A stretch of 45,335 nucleotides of DNA from an uncultured Candidatus Competibacteraceae bacterium (GTDB lineage: Bacteria; Pseudomonadota; Gammaproteobacteria; Competibacterales; Competibacteraceae): the NCBI GenBank assembly GCA_903879705.1, contig CAIRMO010000002.1:1-45335 (forward strand), given 5' to 3'. Every line of letters starts with the position of its first letter. Position 1 is the stretch's first letter. The notes beneath the pieces were generated by a model, which worked only from the letters and a program-made list of their open reading frames with translations, ran no database searches and was not told the DNA's origin. The translations under genes were made by a program, and so were the position numbers. Shown here piece after piece: positions 7,944-18,581 of the stretch.

Positions 7944-9857
7944 TCACTGCGCAAAAAACGCCCTGACCCGCGCCAAATCACGGGTTTTCGGGATCGGCGG
8001 CAGGCTGTCCAGAAACACCCGTCCATAGGATTTGCTCAACAAGCGTGGATCGCCCAGTACCAGCACCCCGCGGTCATTGATATCACGGATCAGCCGGCCA
8101 GCGCCCTGTTTGAGAATGATCACGGCTTGGGGGAGTTGATAGCACAGAAAGGGCTGTTCACCGCGTTGCCGTAACGCTTCGATGCGGGCCTGCACCACGG
8201 GATCAGTGGGTGGGGCAAACGGCAGCCGGTCAATGATCACGCAGGACAACGCTTCACCGCGCACATCCACCCCTTCCCAGAAGCTCGCTGTTCCCAACAA
8301 TACCGCATTGCCCAGATTCCGAAATTGTTGCAACAGCGCGGCCTTCGGCAGATCACCCTGAGTCAGCAGCGGATAGTCCAGTCGATCCGCCAACCAGTCC
8401 GCCGCCTCGCGCAGGGCCCGGTGACTGGTGAACAGCAGAAATGCCCGTCCCCGACTGGCCTCCAGCACCGGCAGCACCGCTTCCAGCAAGGCCACGGTAT
8501 AGCCGGATGAACCGGGATCGGGCAGGGCTGGCGGGTGATAAAGAAGGGTGTTGCGCGGGAAATCGAACGGACTGTCCAATCGCAGCCCGGTATAGTCCAG
8601 CACGCCCAGCCGTGCCGCAAAATGGGCGAAATCCTGTCCGACGGCCAAGGTGGCCGAAGTGAAAATCCAGGCCCCCGGTTGCGCGGCCATCCGCCCCTGG
8701 AACAGCGGGGCAACGTCGAGCGGAGTTTGAGTCAGAGTAAAGCTGCGTCCCCGGGTCTCAAACCAGCGCACCTGATCCGGCCCGGACTCCGCCCCGGCCA
8801 GCATCACCAGGCGTTGCAGCAGATCCGCGCCGCGCCAGTGACAATTTTCCAGACCTTTACCTCGTTTGGCGGCTTCCTTCAACGCCTCACACAACCGATC
8901 CAGCGTCCCAATCAGATCTACTGCCGCCTCCAGCACCGTCGATTGTCCGACCACCTCCCGCCACAATGCCCGTCGATCTTCCATATCAAGGGTCTGACGG
9001 AAATTCAGCACTGCCGGATCGAGCGCCTCGGCCCGTTGCCGCAATGCCGGAAAATCGGCTGCATCCCTGGCCTGCTCCACCACCGTATCCCGGGCCAGCT
9101 CCAGAAATTGCCAACTGCTCAACGATTGGCCGAAAAACTGGCTGGCAATCTCGGGCAATTGGTGGGCCTCGTCGAGAATGAAGGCATCCACCCCGGGTAG
9201 AAATTCAGCAAAACCGGCCTCCTTCCTTGCCATGTCGGCAAACAGCAGATAATGGTTAATGATCAGCACCTGCGCCGTCTGCGCCGCGCTGCGGGCCTTA
9301 GCGAAAAAACAGTCCTCCACATGCGGGCATTGCTGCCCCAGGCAATTGTCGGTGGTGGAGGTGACCCGGGGCCAGAGCGGAGAAGTCTCCGGCACGGTAG
9401 CGACTTCTGCGATGTCGCCGCCCCGGGTGCTACGAGTCCAAACCAGAATGCGGCGCAAGTCGGCCGCCTGCTCCCGGGACGCCAGCCGTCCGCCTTCTTT
9501 GACGGTTTGCAGGCGATAGGAACAGAGATAATTGCTGCGGCCCTTGAGCAACGCGACCTGGACGCGGCTGTTCAGCGCCCGTTGCACCACCGGCAAATCC
9601 TGATGGAAGAGCTGATCCTGCAAGTGGCGAGTGCCGGTCGAGATGATGATCCGCGCCCCGGATTGCAGGGCTGGAATCAGATAAGCGAAGGTTTTGCCAG
9701 TGCCGGTGCCGGCCTCGACGATCAGTGCCCCACCGGTTTTCAGCGTCGTTTCAACCGCCCGCGCCATTTGTTGTTGCGGCAGGCGCGGCGCAAACCCCGG
9801 AAGCTGTCCAGCCAGTGGGCCATTCGGTCCCAGCCAATCTGCCGCGTTGCGTTTCAA
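7944..9857 (-). CDS. yoaA: ATP-dependent DNA helicase, YoaA (DinG/XPD family)
   Basis: A 637-residue superfamily 2 helicase of the XPD/DinG type. Walker A is GTGTGKT (50-56), and motif II is DEAH (229-232) in FILDEAHQLPE. Between them are the four cysteines of an [4Fe-4S] domain: C112, C172, C177 and C183. Downstream motifs are TSATLAVGQDF, GTASFWEGVDV and QGAGRLIRD (motif VI). The length and compact form fit YoaA better than DinG. The family unwinds DNA 5'-3' in repair and replication-fork maintenance; in E. coli YoaA works with the clamp-loader chi subunit. The gene starts 7 bases after the stop of the upstream TPR lipoprotein gene, so the two probably share a transcript. Confidence 0.9.
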   Translation of the reverse strand: MKRNAADWLGPNGPLAGQLPGFAPRLPQQQMARAVETTLKTGGALIVEAGTGTGKTFAYLIPALQSGARIIISTGTRHLQDQLFHQDLPVVQRALNSRVQVALLKGRSNYLCSYRLQTVKEGGRLASREQAADLRRILVWTRSTRGGDIAEVATVPETSPLWPRVTSTTDNCLGQQCPHVEDCFFAKARSAAQTAQVLIINHYLLFADMARKEAGFAEFLPGVDAFILDEAHQLPEIASQFFGQSLSSWQFLELARDTVVEQARDAADFPALRQRAEALDPAVLNFRQTLDMEDRRALWREVVGQSTVLEAAVDLIGTLDRLCEALKEAAKRGKGLENCHWRGADLLQRLVMLAGAESGPDQVRWFETRGRSFTLTQTPLDVAPLFQGRMAAQPGAWIFTSATLAVGQDFAHFAARLGVLDYTGLRLDSPFDFPRNTLLYHPPALPDPGSSGYTVALLEAVLPVLEASRGRAFLLFTSHRALREAADWLADRLDYPLLTQGDLPKAALLQQFRNLGNAVLLGTASFWEGVDVRGEALSCVIIDRLPFAPPTDPVVQARIEALRQRGEQPFLCYQLPQAVIILKQGAGRLIRDINDRGVLVLGDPRLLSKSYGRVFLDSLPPIPKTRDLARVRAFFAQ

Positions 9858-9863
9858 CGGCGA

Positions 9864-10916
9864 TCAGCGCAGTTGCGCGGCTTGGGCATTGGCTTCCTCC
9901 GCTCCGGCGGCATTGCCCGACGCCTTGCGGGCCGAGGCGATCAGCTTCCAGTTGCGCGATTGCAAAATCCGGTTGCCGGAAGCGAGATTATTGGATTTGC
10001 TGGCCAGCGATTCCGCCTGCTGGTACTGGCCCTGATGCAGGCGAATCTGGGCCAGATCGTACCAAATGCTGGCATTGCGCGGTTCAACCCGCAACGCCCG
10101 TTCCAGCGCTGCGCCGGCCTTGTCCAACTGATTGCTCTTGACGTACTTGTCCGCGTTTTCCAGCAATGCAGCGACCGCCTGATTGCCCTCGCGGGTAATT
10201 TCCGCCGGCGGCAAATCGGCTGGGGGCGCAGGCGAGGCCGGTCTGGGCGCAGGCGGCACGGCGACAGGAGCTGGGGGAAGCATGGCGACCGCCGGTTCCG
10301 CCGGAGCCGGATTGGCGGCAGGGCGAGGTTGCGGCGAAGTGCGCGGTGTCTGCGGTACCACCGGCTGCGGTTCGGGCAGGGTACCGGGGGCGGTGCCATA
10401 AGACTCATCCGTCGGCCGCGACCCGGTAGGGGAAGCCTGGGACGGGGTTCGGCCATAGCCATCTACTGGCGGGGTTTGCGGCGCGGTGCGGCCGTAACTC
10501 TCGGCAGGCGCTGCCGGGTGGGGCCGGGCCGCTGGCGGATGGACTGGCTGCGCTGCCGCACCCGGTGGATAAGCCGGCGGTGACGGGTAGGCGCTGCTGG
10601 CCGTCGGCGGATAAGGTCGGGTCTGCGGAGTCGCCGGAACGCGGCCAGCAGTATTCGGGGAATCCGGCGCAGCGGGATAGGCCGGTGAGTACTCCCGCGG
10701 CATCAGCGGATCGTCGTCCGGCGATGCTGGCGGACGGTAGGCGGGTGGTGGGTAAGCGCCCGTGGCCGGTTGCCGAGCGCTGCGATCCACCACCGGTGCT
10801 TTGGCAACCGGCTTTTTGGCGGGTGGCTGTTGCGGCGAAAGCGGGTTATTCGCGCAACCGGCCAGCCCCACGGTTAGCGCCAAAATCCTCAGCGACTGCT
10901 TCAATATCACGTTCAT
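9864..10916 (-). CDS. Proline-rich lipoprotein with C-terminal TPR repeats
   Basis: A 350-residue exported protein. The N-terminus (KQSLRILALTVGLAGC) is a lipoprotein signal with a LAGC lipobox. Residues about 25-235 are low-complexity and very rich in Pro, Ala, Tyr and Arg, probably an unstructured periplasmic spacer. The last 110 residues form two or three tetratricopeptide-like helix pairs (KAGAALERALRVEPRNASIW). The ATG at 10916 is chosen because GGGAG lies 6 bases ahead; a GTG at 10922 would leave no spacing. The gene precedes yoaA by 7 bases. Function unknown; the layout suggests an envelope-anchored scaffold. Confidence 0.7.
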   Translation of the reverse strand: MNVILKQSLRILALTVGLAGCANNPLSPQQPPAKKPVAKAPVVDRSARQPATGAYPPPAYRPPASPDDDPLMPREYSPAYPAAPDSPNTAGRVPATPQTRPYPPTASSAYPSPPAYPPGAAAQPVHPPAARPHPAAPAESYGRTAPQTPPVDGYGRTPSQASPTGSRPTDESYGTAPGTLPEPQPVVPQTPRTSPQPRPAANPAPAEPAVAMLPPAPVAVPPAPRPASPAPPADLPPAEITREGNQAVAALLENADKYVKSNQLDKAGAALERALRVEPRNASIWYDLAQIRLHQGQYQQAESLASKSNNLASGNRILQSRNWKLIASARKASGNAAGAEEANAQAAQLR

Positions 10917-11018
10917 CAACACTCCCTGCCGGTTCGGTTGCGCTCGCCGGCAACCCGGTCCGGCTTGTCAAATCAGGTCATTATAATATGTGACTTTATC
11001 CTGTCGCGCTGGCTGCCG

Positions 11019-11285
11019 CTATGCCCAATCAGCCGCGAATTCCAATTGCTCCGCATACCTCAAAATCATCGCTGCGCGCTTGCTGGCCTTCGCCTCGATT
11101 TTCGTGCCATCCAGACTCACCTCGCCTAACTTCAAACACGCCCAGTTCATGCACGATCGTCAACACCTGCAATCATCTTTGGTAGATACGGCGCGCTGCT
11201 GCCTTCACGGTAGGCCGCTTCGATTGCGCGGATATCCGGGGCTTCGACCAGTTCCACCATATCGCCCGGCAGGGTAACAGGTTGA
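11019..11285 (-). pseudogene. Decayed IS1182-type transposase fragment
   Basis: Two short pieces of a DDE transposase read on the minus strand in different frames. The first carries an N-terminal-like stretch (IEAAYREGSSAPYLPKMI), as in the region preceding YHP in IS1182 transposases. The second has LGEVSLDGTKIEAKASKRAA, matching the conserved DGTK-AKASKH-like block with the first catalytic aspartate. The part between them is missing, and stops close both frames. No terminal inverted repeats were found. The rest of the 492-base gap between mtfA and the lipoprotein gene shows nothing else. Confidence 0.6.
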
Positions 11286-11408
11286 TGGCGGTCAATCCCA
11301 CGGAATGGGTTACTCACGGGTCGTCTCCTCGTTCCAGACGCTTACCCCTATGTCCGACACACTCCCAGCACTTCAACCGCTCTCAACCGTGTGACGCGAC
11401 AACGGCTT

Positions 11409-12191
11409 TTATGGACTCTCCGCACCTGCCCGTCGAATCAGCGGGTCCTGCCGATAGAACGCTCGAAGCTGCAGGTAAACCGCCGGATAGCTGTCGGCCA
11501 CGACTTCGGGCGTTTCAAAGAAGGTTTCGCTAATGACCGCGAAGAATTCGCCGGGGCTTTCGGCGGCGTAAGGGTCGAGTGCCGTCGGCTGATCCCGGCG
11601 GGTCTGCCGGCTAAAACTCGCGTAAGCAGCAGTGAAAGCGTGGCTCCAGTCTTCAATCTTCATGCCGTGATGCAGCGGTGGCATCCCATTAGCCTCGCCG
11701 GTCAGCATATCCAGCTTGTGGGCCATCTCGTGAATCACTACATTAGGACCCGGCTGGTCCTGCATCGCTACAATATCGGCCCAAGACAGAATCACGGGGC
11801 CACGTTCCCAGGCTTCGCCGATCAGTGGACGATGGCCGCTGTGAACCAGCCCATTTGAATCGGTGTACTCATGGCGGGCCAGAAAGCCTTCAGGATAGAG
11901 AATGATCGACCGCCAGTCCCGGTAGTAATCCAGCCCCAGGTTAAGAATAAGCAGACAGGCTTGCGCGGCGATCCGTGGCCCCATCTCCGGCGTCAGTTCC
12001 AGTCCGCCGGCAGGCTCCAGGGTTTTTTCGTCCAGAAACAGCGTCGCCAGATCGCGCAAGCGTTCCAGTTCCGCCGGATTCAGGCCCGCCAGCAGCGGCA
12101 GACTGGCGACTGTTGTCCGCCACTCCGGTTCTGGAATGCGAGCGCGTTCAAGCTGTCGCTGCCGCCGCCAGTTCTGGAAAAATCCCAGCAT
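11409..12191 (-). CDS. mtfA: Zinc metallopeptidase MtfA (glucose-PTS regulator family)
   Basis: A 260-residue protein of the M90/MtfA family. The zinc site is HEMAHKLD (HExxH at 154-158) with a downstream glutamate in ESPGEFFAVISE (about 215-222). In E. coli MtfA binds and sequesters the Mlc repressor and so affects ptsG expression. Whether that role holds here is unknown; many bacteria without that PTS keep the gene. The ATG at 12191 (MLGFFQNWRRQ) is preferred because family members begin near it; the longer open frame would overlap the upstream membrane-protein gene. It ends 50 bases after that gene begins its own non-coding spacer and has no other obvious operon partner. Confidence 0.85.
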   Translation of the reverse strand: MLGFFQNWRRQRQLERARIPEPEWRTTVASLPLLAGLNPAELERLRDLATLFLDEKTLEPAGGLELTPEMGPRIAAQACLLILNLGLDYYRDWRSIILYPEGFLARHEYTDSNGLVHSGHRPLIGEAWERGPVILSWADIVAMQDQPGPNVVIHEMAHKLDMLTGEANGMPPLHHGMKIEDWSHAFTAAYASFSRQTRRDQPTALDPYAAESPGEFFAVISETFFETPEVVADSYPAVYLQLRAFYRQDPLIRRAGAESP

Positions 12192-12240
12192 TAACGCTAC
12201 CCGTTGTTCAGCGGATCGGGATAGCGGCGGGTGGGGGTCT

Positions 12241-12489
12241 TCATTCGGGAGGTTCCTTGCGGCCTTGGCGTTGCGCTTCCTGCACCTGCGCCAAGTACTG
12301 ATCGGACCAGCGGGCCAGCGCATAGATCGGATAGCCGATCACCATCACCGCCAGCAGGATGAACAGGATCAGGGCGACGACTTTGGGCAGCCGTCCCCAC
12401 CATTCGCTAATGAAATAGGCCATTCCGCTGATCAGCAGGCCGGTAATGCCCAAGGAAACCAGCAGAGCCAACAAGTTATCGCGTCGCAT
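12241..12489 (-). CDS. Small two-helix inner-membrane protein
   Basis: An 82-residue protein with two hydrophobic segments (residues about 6-28 and 37-58) and a charged C-terminus (QEAQRQGRKEPPE). The ATG at 12489 begins MRRDNLLALL, a typical positive-inside start. The frame is open further upstream, but that extension has no domain character. It lies 49 bases upstream of mtfA on the same strand. I do not recognise the family. The roughly 240 bases between it and the plus-strand metallopeptidase gene hold no further gene I can support. Confidence 0.55.
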   Translation of the reverse strand: MRRDNLLALLVSLGITGLLISGMAYFISEWWGRLPKVVALILFILLAVMVIGYPIYALARWSDQYLAQVQEAQRQGRKEPPE

Positions 12490-12733
12490 CGGCGCTCCGT
12501 TGCAGCAGATTGTTTGCAAGCCACATCCTAACCGATCCACCGGACTGATCCAGAACAGCGAGCGCCGGTTCATGATGGACCGGGCCAACCAGCCAGCAAT
12601 GAACCGACAACCGGCAGTTGCCTCTTGAAAATAATCTACAATCAAAATAGTAGGAATTTGGCCCGCGGTTTGCGAGGCCATCGGTGCGCGTTAAACGCAA
12701 GCTGCTATTCCACCCTGCTAGGAGTAAACCGCC

Positions 12734-13201
12734 ATGAAACTGTCCGAAGACACCATCAAGAAGTATCCGAAGCTGCATTACTACCTCAAGATCAACATGC
12801 CCCAGGTTGCCGAGGTCAATACCATCGTCAGCGCCATTCAAAAACTGGCCGGCAAGACCACCCGGAAGGTCATCGAAGACGCCATGAAATGGGGACAGGG
12901 TCCGACTGTCAAGGTCGTCACCAATCTGGTCTGTAGCGGCGTGAAAGCCTATGGCTGCTATTCGTGGGGTTCCAACGAATTGCGGATCGATGAAAAGCTG
13001 GTGCTGGATTTTGAGAACGGCAAGGGTTTGGTCACCACTAAAAGCGGCAAGAAAGTTTATCTGGTGGGGGTGACGATCCTGCACGAGTTGACCCACTGGG
13101 CCGATGCCCAGGATGGCGTGGACGATGCCGTGCCAGGCGATCCGTCCAATGAAGAAGGCAATGCCTATGAAAAAGGCGTTTATGGCGACGTGCTGGGTTG
13201 A
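12734..13201 (+). CDS. Small zinc metallopeptidase-like protein (HExxH)
   Basis: A 155-residue protein with a gluzincin-type zinc motif, HELTHWADAQDG, near residue 118, followed by EEGNAYEKGVYG, whose glutamates could supply the third ligand. An AGGAG precedes the ATG at good spacing. There is no signal peptide. The arrangement resembles the Tox-MPTase metallopeptidase domains found at the ends of polymorphic toxins, here as a free-standing domain. The next gene (13233) encodes a small exported protein 31 bases downstream. They form an isolated plus-strand pair among minus-strand genes, so transfer is possible. Substrate and target unknown. Confidence 0.65.
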   Translation: MKLSEDTIKKYPKLHYYLKINMPQVAEVNTIVSAIQKLAGKTTRKVIEDAMKWGQGPTVKVVTNLVCSGVKAYGCYSWGSNELRIDEKLVLDFENGKGLVTTKSGKKVYLVGVTILHELTHWADAQDGVDDAVPGDPSNEEGNAYEKGVYGDVLG

Positions 13202-13232
13202 CGATAGCCCAATGATTCCATGGAGAGCGGCA

Positions 13233-13613
13233 ATGCAAAAATCTCTGATCCCGCGTGGATTGGCGCTGGTTTTGCTGCTGGTTTCAGTCATTGCCGCGAC
13301 CAGGGTTCAGGCCGGCGAGACCAGTAATCCGGCGCAGCCCGTTTTATCCAAAACCCTGCGCCATGTTTCATTTGCTGGCGGCGACGGTTCGATCTGTGAA
13401 AAGGCAGTCGTGATCAGAAATGCCGCCAATCAATTTGAAGGCGTCACTGCCGAAAAAGCCTGGATGGCCTGGAAATACCCCAGCGCCAAGATCAAGGGGC
13501 AGGCAGTAAGCGGCCACAAAAACAAGACCTTCGAGTCGTTTGAGCTGGAAGCTACCACGGGCGAATCGAAAACCGTCTGTTTCGATATCACCGGCTTTTT
13601 TGGGCAGTGGTGA
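13233..13613 (+). CDS. Small exported protein of unknown function
   Basis: A 126-residue protein with a clear Sec signal peptide (GLALVLLLVSVIAATRVQAG, cleavage after about residue 28). The mature part of roughly 100 residues has two cysteines (SICEKAV and KTVCFDI) that could form a disulfide. The ATG at 13233 has GGAGAG upstream, which decides the start over a longer open frame. It follows the metallopeptidase gene closely and is probably co-transcribed with it. An inhibitor or immunity role is possible but only a guess from pairing. It converges on proB. Confidence 0.6.
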   Translation: MQKSLIPRGLALVLLLVSVIAATRVQAGETSNPAQPVLSKTLRHVSFAGGDGSICEKAVVIRNAANQFEGVTAEKAWMAWKYPSAKIKGQAVSGHKNKTFESFELEATTGESKTVCFDITGFFGQW

Positions 13614-13644
13614 ACCCGGTTCGACCCACCGGAACGCCGATCGG

Positions 13645-15844
<2,200 letters not shown>

Positions 15845-15854
15845 TCAAACGGGA

Positions 15855-15881
15855 GACAAAACAAAAGCCCCAACGGGGCTT
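15855..15881 (-). terminator. Terminator-like hairpin between rpmA and obgE
   Basis: On the minus strand AAGCCCC-GTT-GGGGCTT forms a perfect 7-bp stem followed by TTGTTTT. This is a Rho-independent terminator shape. Because obgE follows on the same strand, it probably acts as a partial terminator that lowers obgE-proB transcription relative to rplU-rpmA. Confidence 0.7.
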
Positions 15882-15907
15882 ATGACGAAATCCAGACTGC
15901 CGGCTGA

Positions 15908-16171
15908 TCATGCCGTCGCCGGGTAGACGCTCACATATTTGCGATGAAACGGCCCTTTGGTTTCAAACGTCACCTGGCCTTCAGCCTTGGCGAACAGGGT
16001 GTAATCCTTGCCGCAACCGACGTTCTTGCCGGGATGGAACTGAGTGCCGCGCTGGCGAACGATAATGTTGCCGGCCAGCGCCAACTGGCCACCGAACAGT
16101 TTGACGCCGAGCCGCTGGGCATGGGAATCACGACCGTTGCGGCTGCTGCCGCCTGCTTTCTTGTGCGCCAT
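15908..16171 (-). CDS. rpmA: 50S ribosomal protein L27
   Basis: An 87-residue protein beginning [20 protein letters not shown], the standard L27 N-terminus that reaches the peptidyl-transferase centre, followed by the typical [15 protein letters not shown]. Length is normal and nothing is missing. It starts 3 bases after the rplU stop and is co-transcribed with it. Confidence 0.98.
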   Translation of the reverse strand: MAHKKAGGSSRNGRDSHAQRLGVKLFGGQLALAGNIIVRQRGTQFHPGKNVGCGKDYTLFAKAEGQVTFETKGPFHRKYVSVYPATA

Positions 16172-16174
16172 GGT

Positions 16175-16534
16175 TCAACCCTCCTGAGCCAGCGCTGTCA
16201 CTGGGAAAGCGGCTGCGCCAGAGAAGCCGCTGATGCCGCCAATTTTCAGTTCCGTGTAGGATTGCCGGTGGCCCTGGGTTTTGAAGTAATGCTTGCGGCG
16301 GCGGAATTTGATAATGCGGATTTTCGGGCCGCGTCCTTGGGATTTGACGGTCGCGCTGACCCGGGCACCTTCGACGTAAGGAGCGCCGACCCTAATCTGG
16401 TCGCCGTCGGCGATCATCAACACCGTATCAAATTCTACAGAGGCGCCTTCCTCGACTTCAAGCTTTTCGACCTTGAGGGTTTCGCCCTCGGTCACCCGGT
16501 ATTGCTTGCCCCCGGTCTTGATCACAGCGTACAT
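16175..16534 (-). CDS. rplU: 50S ribosomal protein L21
   Basis: A 119-residue protein beginning [14 protein letters not shown], with the [19 protein letters not shown]-binding stretch of L21. The ATG at 16534 has GGAGA 8 bases upstream; the frame is open further but those residues are not part of the family. The C-terminus is about 15 residues longer than E. coli L21 ([18 protein letters not shown]). It is the first gene of the rplU-rpmA-obgE-proB cluster and has a clear promoter upstream. Confidence 0.97.
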   Translation of the reverse strand: MYAVIKTGGKQYRVTEGETLKVEKLEVEEGASVEFDTVLMIADGDQIRVGAPYVEGARVSATVKSQGRGPKIRIIKFRRRKHYFKTQGHRQSYTELKIGGISGFSGAAAFPVTALAQEG

Positions 16535-16581
16535 GATGAATTCTCCAATACAACTCGTCCGTCCCGGACTAAAGGGGCGCA

Positions 16582-16610
16582 ATTCTAGCTGCGCCCTCGA
16601 GCCAGGTCAA
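16582..16610 (-). promoter_or_regulatory. Sigma70-type promoter for rplU-rpmA
   Basis: On the minus strand TTGACC (16605-16610) and TAGAAT (16582-16587) are separated by exactly 17 bases, a near-consensus -35/-10 pair about 48 bases upstream of the rplU ATG. The -10 lies in the loop of a GGGCGCA/TGCGCCC inverted repeat. Confidence 0.7.
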
Positions 16611-16849
16611 ACCGTCCGCCGTTATGCCGTTATGCGTGTATGGGTGTGATTCAAAGTGATTCAACGACGACCTGACCGGTTTCTGCGGCTTGTTTTTCGA
16701 GTCCACCCCGGTACGGTGTCAAATTGGAAAGAAGTGCGCCTCAATCGCATCCACCCGAAAGGCTGTGTGCCCCTGGTATTCGGGGAAATTTTGCCGGTGG
16801 TTTGAGGAAAGTGGGCGGCAGTGGGGGCGCTGTGCGGCAAAAGCGGGAT
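16611..16849. other. Intergenic region between rplU promoter and acyP; no gene supported
   Basis: This stretch lies upstream of the rplU promoter and downstream of the acyP stop. Several short open frames exist on both strands, but none has a ribosome binding site plus a family match. A minus-strand frame containing NFPEYQGHTAFRVDAIEAHF is the only one with a protein-like look. I could not assign it. Confidence 0.4.
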
Positions 16850-17140
16850 TTAGTCGATCCGGAAATCGTGAAAATCCTGGTAAGGCCGCGTTTCGTACTG
16901 AACACTGGCAACGCAGGCCATCGGCGGGCCTTGCCAAAGCCAGTGGCGCAAGGCAAGGACGGCGCTCTCTTCGCCGTTGACCAGCACCTCCACCCGCCGA
17001 TCCGGCAGGTTGCGGACATAACCGGTCAGCCGGAGTGCCTGGGCTTTCTCAGCGGTCGCATAACGGAAGCCGACGCCCTGAACCCGTCCGCTGACATAGC
17101 AATGCAAACCGGAAGTTTTCATGGGAATAGCGTCAGTCAT
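16850..17140 (-). CDS. acyP: Acylphosphatase
   Basis: A 96-residue protein of the acylphosphatase family, which hydrolyses acyl phosphates. The active-site loop is GRVQGVGFRYAT (residues 18-29), with the catalytic arginine in GFR; the family asparagine is in GYVRNLPDRRVEV. An N-terminal extension of about ten residues precedes the fold. It overlaps the stop of the upstream DUF4398 lipoprotein gene by 4 bases and is translationally coupled to it. Confidence 0.92.
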   Translation of the reverse strand: MTDAIPMKTSGLHCYVSGRVQGVGFRYATAEKAQALRLTGYVRNLPDRRVEVLVNGEESAVLALRHWLWQGPPMACVASVQYETRPYQDFHDFRID

Positions 17141-17457
17141 GGCCCCGCCGGCCAGATCGTAGCGCTTTGCACGGCTTGCTCCCGCGCCCGGATCGCTTCT
17201 TCACGCGCATCGAGCGCATGACGGCGAGCATCGTCATACGCGCCAGCTTCCAGTTGCGCCTGGGCCTCCTGCAATAAACGCTGCGCGGTGGTGAGTGCGT
17301 CTGGCGATCGCCGCACCGCGCCCACAGCCTCTGCAGAACGGATCGCTTGGCGGGCGTCGCTCATCTCCTGCACCGGAGCCACCGCACAGGCGTTTAACAG
17401 CAGGATCGCGGCGGCTAATAGCGTGATTTGTGTGGTCAATGCTCTGGGAAACGACAT
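17137..17457 (-). CDS. DUF4398-type lipoprotein
   Basis: A 106-residue protein with a lipoprotein signal (ITLLAAAILLLNAC; lipobox LNAC) and a helical mature part rich in Ala, Arg and Glu (DARQAIRSAEAVGA, LLQEAQAQLEAGAYDDARRH, AREEAIRAREQAV). This is the pattern of DUF4398 envelope proteins, often found next to OmpA-like genes. ATG 17457 (MSFPRALTTQ) has AAGGCAG upstream. It is coupled to acyP by an ATGA overlap. Cellular role unknown. Confidence 0.7.
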   Translation of the reverse strand: MSFPRALTTQITLLAAAILLLNACAVAPVQEMSDARQAIRSAEAVGAVRRSPDALTTAQRLLQEAQAQLEAGAYDDARRHALDAREEAIRAREQAVQSATIWPAGP

Positions 17458-17499
17458 GGGAACTGCCTTGAATTCAAGCACTGCTTGCCGAGAACGTCA

Positions 17500-17786
17500 A
17501 GCGGTGGTTTGGTCAGGGTAATTACGGTGAATTGCGCTTACTTAACACCATTATCCATCGAAAACTCCGAAAAGAACTCGGTCGTAATGAAGATCCGAGT
17601 GCTGAAATCATTGATAGTCAAACGGTTAAAGGAACCCCTGAATCTAAAAAAGAATCGGGGTTCGATGGTGGGAAACTGATTAAGGGCCGAAAGCGATATA
17701 TTGTAGTTGATACAATTGGTTACCCAATTATTGTCGTGGTTCAAGCGGCCAATATTTATATTTCACTTATTTTATGTGAATTTTAG
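17500..17786 (+). pseudogene. IS5-family transposase fragment
   Basis: An open plus-strand frame reads RWFGQGNYGELRLLNTI, then EIIDSQTVKGT and GGKLIKGRKRYIVVDTIG, then VVVQAANIY. These are the central blocks of IS5-group DDE transposases, including the first catalytic aspartate (IDSQ). It has no start region and breaks off where the family continues with the second aspartate region. The DNA is clearly more AT-rich than its surroundings. No inverted repeats were found. It lies directly downstream of bpt, where infA is often found in related genomes. Confidence 0.75.
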
Positions 17787-17852
17787 CAAAATCAATAGGT
17801 TATGTTTCAATCTGACAAAGTAGAAGTAAAGAGACCGGGAATTGCTGCTGCT

Positions 17853-18581
17853 TTACCTGCTCTCCACCGCGATCCATCCCCAGCGTTCCGCAATAAAAAT
17901 CTCATGCGGCGTGAAGCAGGCTTTGTAGTTCATCTTGTCGCAGCGCTCGACCCAGTAGCCCAGGTACACCCAGTCCAGACCCAAGCGTTGCGCTTCGGCG
18001 ATCTGCCACTGAATTGCAAAGGTTCCCAATCCGCGGGCACTCTCCAGTGGATCAAAAAAGGTGTAAACCGCTGACAGACCGTTGTCCAGCCGGTCCACCA
18101 CCGCCACGGCCAATAAAGTCTGGTCGCGGCGGAATTCGCACAGCCAGGTCGGACACCAGCGCGAGGTGATGAACGACCAGTAATTATCCGGGCTAGCAGG
18201 ATCCATGCCGCCGCCCCAATGCCGCGCCACGATATAACGGGCAAATAGCGCAAAATGCTCATCCTTGAAGTCCGCCTCCAGCGTTTCAACCTGTAAATCC
18301 TGATTGCGCGCCCAGATTCGTCGTTGCGAACGGTTCGGCTGGAACTGATGGACCGGAATGCGTAGCGACTGGCAGGCTGAGCAACCCCGGCAATGCGGCC
18401 GGTAAACATGCTCGCCGCTACGACGAAAGCCCAGATCGGCCAATTGTGTATACAGATGCTGATCAGTGACCGCTGGATCAGCCACCAGATTGCGCGCCAG
18501 TCGGCCCGGCAGGTAGCTGCACCGATAATCGGTGGTTAGAAACATCCGCAGATCGTACAGCGCATCGCGGGGATTGCTCAT
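17853..18581 (-). CDS. bpt: Aspartate/glutamate leucyltransferase (Bpt)
   Basis: A 242-residue member of the ATE1-like/Bpt family. It transfers leucine from leucyl-tRNA to N-terminal Asp or Glu and so marks proteins for ClpS/ClpAP. Family marks are YRCSYLPGRLARNLV, the CxxC pair HCRGCSACQSLRIPV, and YWVERCDKMNYKACF with FTPHEI near the C-terminus. Length is normal. The start overlaps the aat stop by 4 bases. With aat it forms an N-end-rule operon. Confidence 0.93.
   Translation of the reverse strand: MSNPRDALYDLRMFLTTDYRCSYLPGRLARNLVADPAVTDQHLYTQLADLGFRRSGEHVYRPHCRGCSACQSLRIPVHQFQPNRSQRRIWARNQDLQVETLEADFKDEHFALFARYIVARHWGGGMDPASPDNYWSFITSRWCPTWLCEFRRDQTLLAVAVVDRLDNGLSAVYTFFDPLESARGLGTFAIQWQIAEAQRLGLDWVYLGYWVERCDKMNYKACFTPHEIFIAERWGWIAVESR

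Noticed and set aside
9252..10583. 443-residue plus-strand ORF across yoaA and the TPR lipoprotein
   Set aside because: It spans two well-supported genes on the opposite strand and is Arg-rich without a domain.
12490..12681. Upstream extension of the small membrane protein ORF at 12241
   Set aside because: No membrane or domain continuity; the ATG at 12489 gives a complete two-helix protein.
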